Origin: Planctomycetota bacterium
GTDB lineage: Bacteria > Planctomycetota > Phycisphaerae > Phycisphaerales > UBA1924
Reading direction: 5' to 3'
Assembly (NCBI GenBank): GCA_018242605.1
Contig: JAFEBP010000008.1
Location: 1 to 39,037, forward strand
Length of the DNA: 39,037 nucleotides
Shown: positions 7,894-15,916 of the stretch, one piece after another
Layout: each line of letters begins with the position of its first letter
How positions within the stretch are numbered: the stretch's first letter is position 1
The notes under the pieces: model-generated
What the model was told of the DNA's origin: nothing
What the model saw: the letters and a program-made list of their open reading frames with translations, nothing else
Database searches by the model: none
Program-made: the position numbers and the translations under genes

Positions 7894-10800
7894 ATGGCCA
7901 ACGACACGAAACGCGAGGCCCGCCGGGTGTTCATGGAGGTGGCTGACCTTTCGGAGGCGGAGCGGCCGGCGGCGCTGCGGCGGGCGTGCGGGGGGGATGC
8001 GGCACTGCGGGAAGAGGTAGAGGCGTTGCTGCGGGCCGAAGAGCGGGCGGGGGGGGTCATGTCCGCGCCGACCGGGGATTTGCCGGTGGTTCCGGCCGAC
8101 GCGATGGCGACGCTCGACGCCGCGGGGACTTTCGCCGGCGGGGTGCGCGAGGGGCCGGGGACGCGGATCGGGCCGTACAGGCTGCTGCAACTCATCGGCG
8201 AGGGCGGGTTCGGCAGCGTGTTCATGGCCGAGCAGGAGACGCCGGTTGTCCGCAAGGTGGCGCTCAAGATCATCAAGCTGGGGATGGATACGCGGCAGGT
8301 GGTGGCGCGGTTCGAGCAGGAGCGGCAGGCGCTGGCGATGATGGACCACCCGCACATTGCGCGGGTGCTGGACGCGGGTGCGACGGAGACGGGGCGGCCG
8401 TTCTTCGTGATGGAGCTGGTCAAGGGCCAGCCGATCACGACGTATTGCGATCACGGGAAGTTGTCGATCGAGGACCGGCTGGGCCTGTTCGCGCAGGTGT
8501 GCACAGCGGTGCAGCACGCGCACTCCAAGGGGATCATCCACCGGGACATCAAGCCGAGCAACATCCTGGTGAGCACGCAGGACGGCCGGCCGCACGCCAA
8601 AGTGATCGACTTCGGGATCGCGAAAGCGACGGCGAGCAAACTGACGGAGAAGACGCTCTTCACCGAGCACCAGGCCTTCATCGGCACGCCCGAGTACATG
8701 AGCCCGGAGCAGGCGGAAGGGAACCTCGATATCGACACGCGGACGGATGTGTATTCGTTGGGCGTGCTGCTGTATGAGTTGCTGACGGGCACGACGCCGT
8801 TCAGCGGGAAGGAACTGCGCTCGGCGGCGCACGCGGAGATTCAGCGGATCATCCGGGAGGTGGAGCCGCCCAAGCCCAGCACGCGATTGAGCGCCAACAC
8901 CGGCACGATCGCCGGCGTCGCGGCGCAGCGGCACACCGAGCCCAGGCGGCTGGGAATGGTCATCCGCGGCGAACTGGACTGGATCGTGATGAAGGCGCTG
9001 GAGAAGGACCGGACACGCCGCTACGAGACGGCCAACGGGCTGGCGATGGACATACGCCGGTACCTGAGCGGCGAGGCGGTGGTGGCTGCGCCGCCGAGCA
9101 CGGCGTACCGGTTCAAGAAGTTCGTGCGCCGCAACCGCGTGATGGTGGCGGCCGGGGCCGCGGTGGGGGCGGCGCTGGTGTTGGGAATGGTCGGGACGAT
9201 CTGGCAGGCCAGGGTGGCTGCGGCTCAGCGCGACCTGGCGCGGAGTGAAGCGGCTCGCGCTGTGGCGGCGGAGGCGGAGGCGCATCGGCGTGCCGATGAA
9301 CTCCTGCGGGTTGCTGACTTTCAAGGGGCGATGCTGGCGCAGGTTGATCCGGCGGCGGCGGGTGTCAAGCTCACCAAGGATGTGCGAGAGCGGTTCGACG
9401 CGGCGCTCACCAAGGCCGCGGCGGCGGAGGGGGAGCGGGAGACTCAGGCGGAGCTCTTTGCGAGCCAGTGGAGCCGGGTAAATGCCACCGATGCGGCCCT
9501 GGAACTGATTGACAGCACCGTCCTCAAGCCCGCGGTGGCCGCGATTGAGAAGCAGTTCGGTGATCAACCGGTGGTGGCTTCCACCCTGCGGCACGTGCTG
9601 GCGGAGCGCTACCACGACCTGGGCCTGGACAGTGCCGCGGTCACGCTGGAAAAGCAGGCGCTGGCGGACCGGCGGCGGGTGCTGGGGGAGGACCATTCGG
9701 ACACGTTGGTGTCGATCGGCAACGTGGGCGTGTACCTGAATGCGATCGGCAAGCCGGAGGAGGCCGAACCTTACTACCGCGAGGCGCTTGAAAAGAGCCG
9801 GCGCGTGCGTGGACAGGACCAGCCGGAGACGTGGAGTTGCCTTGCGAATCTGGGGAACCTTCTCGTGGAAAGAGGCCGGTTGAGCGACGCGGAGCCGCTC
9901 CTGCGGGAAGCTCTGGAGCAACGGCGGCGGCAACTTGGCGAGGAGCACCCGGACACTTTGGAATCCAGGCGCGATTGGGCCATCCTATTGAGGGAGCAGG
10001 GAAAGCTGGCCGAGGCTGGAGCCGAGTTTCGCGAAGTGCTGGACAAACGCCGCCAGACGCTGGGGGCGGAGGATCGCAAAACGTTGACTTCGCTCAACGA
10101 CCTCGCGACGCTGATGAAGAGCCAGGGCAAGGTGGACGAAGCCGTCGGGTACTTCCGTGAGGTGGTGGAGGCGAGACGGCGCAGCCTGGGAGAGGCGCAC
10201 CCTTCGACACTGATAGCGATGCAAAACCTGGGGGCGGTGCTCGATGCCAACGGACAACCCCAAGAGGCTGAATCGCTGATGCGTGAGGCGCTGGCGAAAC
10301 AGCGGCAACTGCTGGGCCCCGATCACGCGAGCACCTTGACATCATTGGGGAACCTGTCGGTGTACCTGATCGGTCAGAACAAGTTCACGGAGGCCGAGCC
10401 GTTGTGCCGCGAGACGCTGGAGCGGCGGCGGCGAGTGCTGGGCGCCAATCACACCGGCACGCTGATTGCGAACAACGTCATGGGTCTGGTTCTCATCCGT
10501 CAAGGCAAGCTCGCCGAGGGTGAGCCGTTCTGGCGCGAAGCGCTGGCGACCGCCCAGCGTGTCCTGGGCCCGGCGCATCCCGAAACACTGATCTACCTGC
10601 ACAACCTGGCGGGGCTGGCGATTGATCAGAAGAAGCCCGCCGAGGCCGAACAGCTCTACCGCCAGGTCGTCCAGACCGGCACTCCGGCGGTTGGGGCCGA
10701 GCACCCGACCGTGCTGAGCGCCACGCGCAGGCTCGGGGGCATCTTGATCGAACAGAAGCGTTATGTAGAAGCCGTCGAGTTGCTCTCTGCCGCCGAGCCC

Positions 10801-11109
10801 GCGGCCAGAAAAGCCTACATCGGATCGAGCGAACGGAATCTCGCGCCGCTCCTGCGGAATCTGGGATCGGCACGCGCTCAGATCAACCAGTTTGCGGGCG
10901 CGGAATCCAACCTGCTCGAGGCCCACGCCATTTTCGTGAAGACGCTGGGTGAAACCCACAAGGACACTCGCGGCTGCGTTCAGGCCCTGGCGGACTTCTA
11001 TTCCCAATGGGACAAGGCCGAGCCGGGAAAGGGGCACGATGTGAAAGCAGCGGAATGGCGGGCGAAGGCGGAGCAGGACAAGGCGGACCCGAAAGGCGGC
11101 GGGGGATGA
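7894..11109 (+). CDS. Membrane Ser/Thr protein kinase with C-terminal TPR array
   Basis: This 1071-residue Hanks-type kinase is predicted to phosphorylate Ser/Thr of target proteins in the cytoplasm. Order of parts: an N-terminal helical region of ~55 residues (FMEVADLSEAERPAALRRAC), the kinase domain from about residue 89 with the glycine loop GEGGFGSV, Lys125, the catalytic loop HRDIKPSN (Asp218), DFG (Asp239) and GTPEYMSPEQ, then a linker and a single membrane segment at about 416-436. Next come a short helical part and roughly ten TPR units of ~42 residues with LGxxHPxTL words, like kinesin-light-chain TPRs. The TPR tail, beyond the membrane, may sense a ligand or bind a partner; this is inference. 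The gene starts nine bases after the sigma-remnant stop, so coupled translation is likely. All canonical catalytic residues are present. Confidence 0.92.
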   Translation: MANDTKREARRVFMEVADLSEAERPAALRRACGGDAALREEVEALLRAEERAGGVMSAPTGDLPVVPADAMATLDAAGTFAGGVREGPGTRIGPYRLLQLIGEGGFGSVFMAEQETPVVRKVALKIIKLGMDTRQVVARFEQERQALAMMDHPHIARVLDAGATETGRPFFVMELVKGQPITTYCDHGKLSIEDRLGLFAQVCTAVQHAHSKGIIHRDIKPSNILVSTQDGRPHAKVIDFGIAKATASKLTEKTLFTEHQAFIGTPEYMSPEQAEGNLDIDTRTDVYSLGVLLYELLTGTTPFSGKELRSAAHAEIQRIIREVEPPKPSTRLSANTGTIAGVAAQRHTEPRRLGMVIRGELDWIVMKALEKDRTRRYETANGLAMDIRRYLSGEAVVAAPPSTAYRFKKFVRRNRVMVAAGAAVGAALVLGMVGTIWQARVAAAQRDLARSEAARAVAAEAEAHRRADELLRVADFQGAMLAQVDPAAAGVKLTKDVRERFDAALTKAAAAEGERETQAELFASQWSRVNATDAALELIDSTVLKPAVAAIEKQFGDQPVVASTLRHVLAERYHDLGLDSAAVTLEKQALADRRRVLGEDHSDTLVSIGNVGVYLNAIGKPEEAEPYYREALEKSRRVRGQDQPETWSCLANLGNLLVERGRLSDAEPLLREALEQRRRQLGEEHPDTLESRRDWAILLREQGKLAEAGAEFREVLDKRRQTLGAEDRKTLTSLNDLATLMKSQGKVDEAVGYFREVVEARRRSLGEAHPSTLIAMQNLGAVLDANGQPQEAESLMREALAKQRQLLGPDHASTLTSLGNLSVYLIGQNKFTEAEPLCRETLERRRRVLGANHTGTLIANNVMGLVLIRQGKLAEGEPFWREALATAQRVLGPAHPETLIYLHNLAGLAIDQKKPAEAEQLYRQVVQTGTPAVGAEHPTVLSATRRLGGILIEQKRYVEAVELLSAAEPAARKAYIGSSERNLAPLLRNLGSARAQINQFAGAESNLLEAHAIFVKTLGETHKDTRGCVQALADFYSQWDKAEPGKGHDVKAAEWRAKAEQDKADPKGGGG

Positions 11110-11334
11110 GGCCGCCCACCCGTGGGCGTTCCGGCGGGCGTGTCTGTGATCAATGGTGCGCCGCCGGGCCCGAAGGAACTCGCCGAGGTCGGGCCGCTGC
11201 TTTTTGACGGGGCAGGGGGGGTGAAGGAGCGGGCGAAAGCCATTGCGCCGCGGGGGAAGGCGGGTGGGAAGGGCGGCGGGTGACTTTGCGGGTTGGCCGG
11301 TAAACTTGCCGCACATCCCTCCCAGGAACACGGC

Positions 11335-14256
11335 ATGACCAACTCCAACTCCGGACCATCCGACCCCACCGCCGACCTGTCCGCCTCGGCCGCCGACGCG
11401 GCGACCGTCATGGGTTCCTCGACGGCGGTGGCGGGCTCGCTGCGCGAGGGGCCGGGGACGCGGATCGGGCCGTACAAGATTCTGCAGTTGATCGGCGAGG
11501 GCGGGTTCGGCAGCGTGTTCATGGCCCAGCAGGAGCAGCCGGTCCGGCGGAAGGTGGCGCTCAAGATCATCAAACTGGGGATGGACACGCGGCAGGTGGT
11601 GGCGCGGTTCGAGCAGGAGCGGCAGGCGCTGGCGATCCTGGACCATCCCAACATCGCCAAGGTGTTCGACGCGGGGGCGACGGAGACGGGGCGGCCATAT
11701 TTCGTGATGGAACTGTGCACGGGCGAGCCCATCGACGCGTACTGCGACCGGCACAACCTGAGCATTCACGAGCGGCTGGAACTGTTCGCGCAGGTCTGCA
11801 CGGCGGTGCAGCACGCCCATACCAAGGGGATCATCCACCGGGATATCAAGCCGTCCAACGTGCTGGTCTCGGCGCAGGATGGGGGGCCGAGCGCGAAGGT
11901 GATCGACTTCGGCATCGCCAAGGCCACCGCCAGCCGGCTCGCGGAGAAGACGGTGTTCACGGAGCACCAGCAGATCATCGGCACGCCCGAGTACATGAGC
12001 CCCGAGCAGGCGGAGGGCAGCCTGGACATCGACACGCGGACGGACGTGTACGCGCTGGGCGTGATGCTCTACGAGCTGCTCACCGGCTCGGTGCCGTTCT
12101 CCAGCCGCGAGCTGCGCTCGGCGGCGTACGCGGAGATCCAGCGGATCATCCGGGAGGTGGACCCGCCCAAGCCCAGCACGCGCCTGAGCCAGAACACCGA
12201 GACGATCGCCGGGGTGGCGGCGCGGCGGAAGACCGAACCGCGCAAACTCGGCACCATCGTGCGTGGCGAACTGGACTGGATCGTGATGAAGGCGCTGGAG
12301 AAGGACCGCACGCGCCGGTACGAGTCGGCGAACGGGCTCGCGGCGGACATCCGGCGGTACTTGTGCGGCGAGGCGGTGGTGGCCGCGCCGCCGAGCACGG
12401 CGTACCGGTTCAGGAAGTTCATCCGGCGGAACCGCGTCGTGGTGTCGGCCGGCAGCGCGGTGGCGTTGGCGCTGCTCATCGGCGTGGTCGCGTTCGCCTG
12501 GCAGGCCAAGGCAGCGAACGACCAGAGGGACATCGCGGTGAAGGCCCAGGCATCCGAGCGCATCGCCAAGCAGCAGGTCGAGAAGCGGCTCGGCCAGATT
12601 GTGAAGGCCAACGAGATCATGACTTCGGTGTTCAAGGACCTCAACCCGCAGGAAGTGGCGCAATCCGGGCGGCCGCTCCAGGAGTTGCTGGTAGAACATC
12701 TCGATCAGGCCGCGGGCGAGCTTGACGGCGACGCCGTCGGCGACCCTCTGGTGGTCGCGGGGATGCAGATGGACCTGGGCGCGGCGCTCCAGGGGTTGGG
12801 GGAGGCGGGCAAGGCGGTGCGGCTGCTCGAGAAAGCGAGAGATACGTTCGCCGCCACCATGGGTGTGGATCACACGCAGACGCTGACGGCGATGAACGAC
12901 CTGGCCATGGCGTGCTTCGACGCCGGAGAGGTGGACAGGGCGCGAACGCTGATGAGCGACACGCTGGCCCGCCGGAAATCGGTGTCGGGCCTTTCCCACC
13001 GCGAGACGATCACGTGCATGAACAATCTCGCGCTCATCTATCAGAAGGCGGGGGAGGCCGCGGAGGCGGTGAAGCTGCTTGAGGAGGCGCTTGAACTGCG
13101 GACGTCCCTTGATGGTCCGGAGCACCCGGAAACGGCGAACGCGATGCACAATCTGGCGCTGGCGCTGGACACGGCGGGGGAGTCCGAACGGGCCCTGCCG
13201 CTGGTGCAAGAGGCGCTGCGGATTCGCAGAGCAAAGCTCGGGGAAGATCATCCTTACACGCTGCTCAGCGTGAAACTGCTCGCGTCGTGCCATCTCAAAC
13301 TCGGCAGGCCCCAGGAGGCGATCACTCTGCTCGCCGACGCGATGGCGAGGGCCAAGAAGAGTCTTGGTCCCGGGCACCCGATCACGACGAGTATCGCCAC
13401 GAGCCTGACGGCGCTCTACTACCAGACGCAGGACAGGGAGAAGCTCCAGGCCCTGCTGGAAGAGTTGCTCCCGTCGATGAAGGCGCGACTCGGCGCGGAC
13501 CACCCCGACACGCTGAACGCGATGGGCAATCTCGCCGGCGTCTACTGGCTGAACCGGCAGCTCGACAAGTCGATTCCGCTCTTCGAGGAAACGGTGCGGG
13601 GGTACGAACGCACACTCGGGCGGACCGCTCCCGCAACGGTTCAGGCGATCGCGAACCTCGGCGTCAACTACGCGTCGGCCAATCGCTTCGAGCAGGCCAC
13701 GCCGCTGCTGGAAGAGACGTACAGGGTTTCGAGAGACTCGCCGGATCTTGCCTTCGCGACCCCGGCGCTGCTGGACTGTTACGCGGCGCAGGGCAACAGC
13801 GAGCGGGCGGCAGCGGTTGTTGAAGATGTGCTTGCCTACATGCGGCGGGCCACGCCGCCTGACAGCCCCGGTCGCGCCGGCGCGATGGCCAAGACGGCGG
13901 AGGTGCTGCTGCGGATCAAACTGTTCGCGCACGCCGAGCCGCTACTGCGCGAGGCCCTCACCATCCGCGAGGGGAAGGAACCCGATGACTGGCGGACGTT
14001 CAACACCAAGTCGATGCTGGGTGGGGCGCTGGTGGGCCAGAACAAGCTCACCGACGCGGAGGGGCTGCTGCTCGACGGCTACAAGGGAATGAAGGAGCGC
14101 GAGGCCGCCATCCCGGCGCAGATCAAGGCCGCGCGCCTCTCTGAAGCCCTCGCGCGCCTGGTGCGGCTGTACGAGGCGAAGGGCGACGCAACCGAGGCGG
14201 CGGCGTGGCGGGGGAGGCTTGAGTCGGCGAAGGGGGAGGCCGAAGGTGGGAAGTGA
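11335..14256 (+). CDS. Membrane Ser/Thr protein kinase with C-terminal TPR array (second copy)
   Basis: This 973-residue kinase has a domain nearly superimposable on that of the gene just upstream: about four in five residues agree from GPYKILQLIGEGGFGSVFM through PPKPSTRLS, and the linker with RGELDWIVMKALEKDRTRRYE is shared. Key residues are Lys77, the catalytic HRDIKPSN loop with Asp170, and DFG Asp191. A membrane segment lies at about 367-388, followed by a TPR-rich C-terminal half that is much less like its neighbour. The ~55-residue N-terminal helical region found in the other three kinases is missing, and no sigma factor gene precedes it. ATG 11335 with AGGA at 11323-11326 is preferred over the upstream TTG 11293. 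The arrangement suggests tandem duplication of the kinase part. Confidence 0.92.
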   Translation: MTNSNSGPSDPTADLSASAADAATVMGSSTAVAGSLREGPGTRIGPYKILQLIGEGGFGSVFMAQQEQPVRRKVALKIIKLGMDTRQVVARFEQERQALAILDHPNIAKVFDAGATETGRPYFVMELCTGEPIDAYCDRHNLSIHERLELFAQVCTAVQHAHTKGIIHRDIKPSNVLVSAQDGGPSAKVIDFGIAKATASRLAEKTVFTEHQQIIGTPEYMSPEQAEGSLDIDTRTDVYALGVMLYELLTGSVPFSSRELRSAAYAEIQRIIREVDPPKPSTRLSQNTETIAGVAARRKTEPRKLGTIVRGELDWIVMKALEKDRTRRYESANGLAADIRRYLCGEAVVAAPPSTAYRFRKFIRRNRVVVSAGSAVALALLIGVVAFAWQAKAANDQRDIAVKAQASERIAKQQVEKRLGQIVKANEIMTSVFKDLNPQEVAQSGRPLQELLVEHLDQAAGELDGDAVGDPLVVAGMQMDLGAALQGLGEAGKAVRLLEKARDTFAATMGVDHTQTLTAMNDLAMACFDAGEVDRARTLMSDTLARRKSVSGLSHRETITCMNNLALIYQKAGEAAEAVKLLEEALELRTSLDGPEHPETANAMHNLALALDTAGESERALPLVQEALRIRRAKLGEDHPYTLLSVKLLASCHLKLGRPQEAITLLADAMARAKKSLGPGHPITTSIATSLTALYYQTQDREKLQALLEELLPSMKARLGADHPDTLNAMGNLAGVYWLNRQLDKSIPLFEETVRGYERTLGRTAPATVQAIANLGVNYASANRFEQATPLLEETYRVSRDSPDLAFATPALLDCYAAQGNSERAAAVVEDVLAYMRRATPPDSPGRAGAMAKTAEVLLRIKLFAHAEPLLREALTIREGKEPDDWRTFNTKSMLGGALVGQNKLTDAEGLLLDGYKGMKEREAAIPAQIKAARLSEALARLVRLYEAKGDATEAAAWRGRLESAKGEAEGGK

Positions 14257-14261
14257 AAAGG

Positions 14262-14297
14262 ACAGGCGTCAGGAGTCAGGCATTGGGCATCAGGGAT
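14262..14297. repeat. Degenerate GGCATCA-type short repeat after a stop codon
   Basis: The words AGGCGTCAGGAGTCAGGCAT and the bases after them start six bases past the kinase stop. This is the third copy of the class seen at 1817 and 7535. The remaining gap to the next gene (14298-14414) shows no clear terminator although the flanking genes converge. Confidence 0.55.
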
Positions 14298-14414
14298 GGG
14301 TGTCTACGCGAGTGAAGTTGGTGGCCTTGCACGGTTCGCGTTGCGAGACGGTGTGAACCGGTCGCGGGGCCGACGCGCTCGAACGAACGGTCCCGGTGGC
14401 CGCGTCTGATCGCA

Positions 14415-15872
14415 TCAACCTTCGGTCGGCAGGGCTTCTTTCAGGAACTCGATGAGGGCTTTGGCGGCTGGGCCTTCGTATACCCGGAAGACGCGGCCGC
14501 TACGGACCACGAGCTTCTGGTTCGCGATCGCGCCGATGCCCAGGATGTCGGCGGCGTCGCCGGAGGGGCCGGAGAGCAGCAGCGCGGCGAGGCATTCGGT
14601 GTTCGCGGGGCGTTCGAGCAGCAATCCTGTCGGGGCGTCCTGGGCCAGGAGCTTGACGAGGGCATCGATGGTGTCCTGACCGGGCGCGATGGCGGGGGTG
14701 CTCTGCTGGGTCGACTTGGTCCATCCGTCGATGCTTCGTGCAAGGACGACGCGTGAGAACGGGCCGGTGGCGAGTTTGTCCGGGGCGGCGCCGGGGAACT
14801 GAGCGGACACGTCGAGCGGGTCGTCGTCGCAGCGGGCCAGGCGGAGTGCGGATACATCGGCCGCGGGGATGGCGAGGGTCTGGCGCGCGAGGTACGCGGT
14901 GGGTTCGGGGACGAGGGCTTCGATGGCGGCGTGATCGATGGCGACGAGCATGGGGCCCCAGGCTGGGGTGCGGGTTTGACCTTCCACCCAGATTGCGCTG
15001 ACGACCGCGAGCAGGTTGTCGCCGCGGGCGTCGGCGGGGCCGCCGACGCGGAGTTCCTGCACGAGGGTCTTGGTTTCGTCGGTGCCGGGGCGCGGCGGGA
15101 TGGAGACGGTCACGAACGTGGTGGGCGTATCGGCCCAGGTGCGGGCCTGCGCATCGGGCGTGCCGAGCAGGCGCGCGGCGGAGAGCCTTCCCACGGCCTG
15201 CGAGAGGGCGAGGCACGAGTCCGGGTCGGCCCGGGTCGTCACGGGCGAGGTCAGGCGCCAGCGCTTGCCGGTTCCCTCGACGGAGATTCCTGCGCCGCGG
15301 GTTTCCAGATGGAGCGTCGCGGAGGATTGGGCGCGCATGAAGAAGACGGAGGAGGTTCGCCACGCGGCGAGCACGCCGGCGGGCTCGATGGCCTTGGCCA
15401 GGCCTGCTTTCACGGGGCGCGAGGAGCTCGCGCCGGGGGGATCATCCAGCGTGATGAGGGAGGACTCGCCCAATGGATTATCGACGGCGCTGAACGCGAA
15501 CCGGCGCGAGTCGGCCGTTGTCAGTACGACGGTCGGCTTGGCTGCGGCGGGGCCGGGCTTTGCGGGGGCGGGGGCGGCGTCGGACAGAAGGCGCGTCATG
15601 GCGCGCATGGGCGTGTCGTCGGCGGGCCAGGGGGGCTGGGACTTGTCGGCGGAGCAGATCCACACGCCGCCGGCGCCTTTTTCGACCGTGACGGCGGGCG
15701 CGGCGTCGCGCAGGAACTCCACCCGCTGCAGGGGCACGGCGTCGATCCCGGCGAGCCAGGTGGGCTGGGGCGTGGTGGTGGTTGCGGGCGCTGGGGCGCG
15801 GAGGGCGACGAACGTCGCCGAGGCGAGGAGCAGGACAACGGCGAGGGAGATCAGAGCGGTGCGGGCGTTCAC
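14415..15872 (-). CDS. DUF4340-like exported or membrane-anchored protein
   Basis: The 485-residue protein begins with one hydrophobic helix (ISLAVVLLLASATFVAL, residues 9-25), probably an uncleaved anchor, followed by a Pro/Thr-rich linker. The body has repeated blocks with the words GKRWRLTSPVTTRAD and GGVWICSADKSQPPWPADD, and phrases of the type WRLTSP and GPFSRVVLARSIDGW are what I associate with DUF4340, found beside ABC transporters of the gliding-motility type (GldG-like). No such transporter gene is next to it here, so the assignment is by pattern only. The function is not known. Forty-four bases separate it from the surface protein gene upstream on the same strand, so a shared transcript is possible. 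Confidence 0.6.
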   Translation of the reverse strand: MNARTALISLAVVLLLASATFVALRAPAPATTTTPQPTWLAGIDAVPLQRVEFLRDAAPAVTVEKGAGGVWICSADKSQPPWPADDTPMRAMTRLLSDAAPAPAKPGPAAAKPTVVLTTADSRRFAFSAVDNPLGESSLITLDDPPGASSSRPVKAGLAKAIEPAGVLAAWRTSSVFFMRAQSSATLHLETRGAGISVEGTGKRWRLTSPVTTRADPDSCLALSQAVGRLSAARLLGTPDAQARTWADTPTTFVTVSIPPRPGTDETKTLVQELRVGGPADARGDNLLAVVSAIWVEGQTRTPAWGPMLVAIDHAAIEALVPEPTAYLARQTLAIPAADVSALRLARCDDDPLDVSAQFPGAAPDKLATGPFSRVVLARSIDGWTKSTQQSTPAIAPGQDTIDALVKLLAQDAPTGLLLERPANTECLAALLLSGPSGDAADILGIGAIANQKLVVRSGRVFRVYEGPAAKALIEFLKEALPTEG

Positions 15873-15916
15873 GCGCAGAGTTTACGGCCCGCGCTCGTGT
15901 CGTGCGGACCGGCGCA

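Noticed and set aside
7462..9948. 828-codon open frame on the minus strand over the first kinase
   Set aside because: It is a shadow of the kinase gene at 7894, rich in Arg/His/Pro, and spans the gene boundary without any recognisable motif.
10342..13932. 1196-codon open frame on the minus strand across both TPR kinases
   Set aside because: It lies opposite two convincing kinases; its translation is a His/Arg/Leu/Pro-rich shadow typical of high-GC codon use, with no domain.
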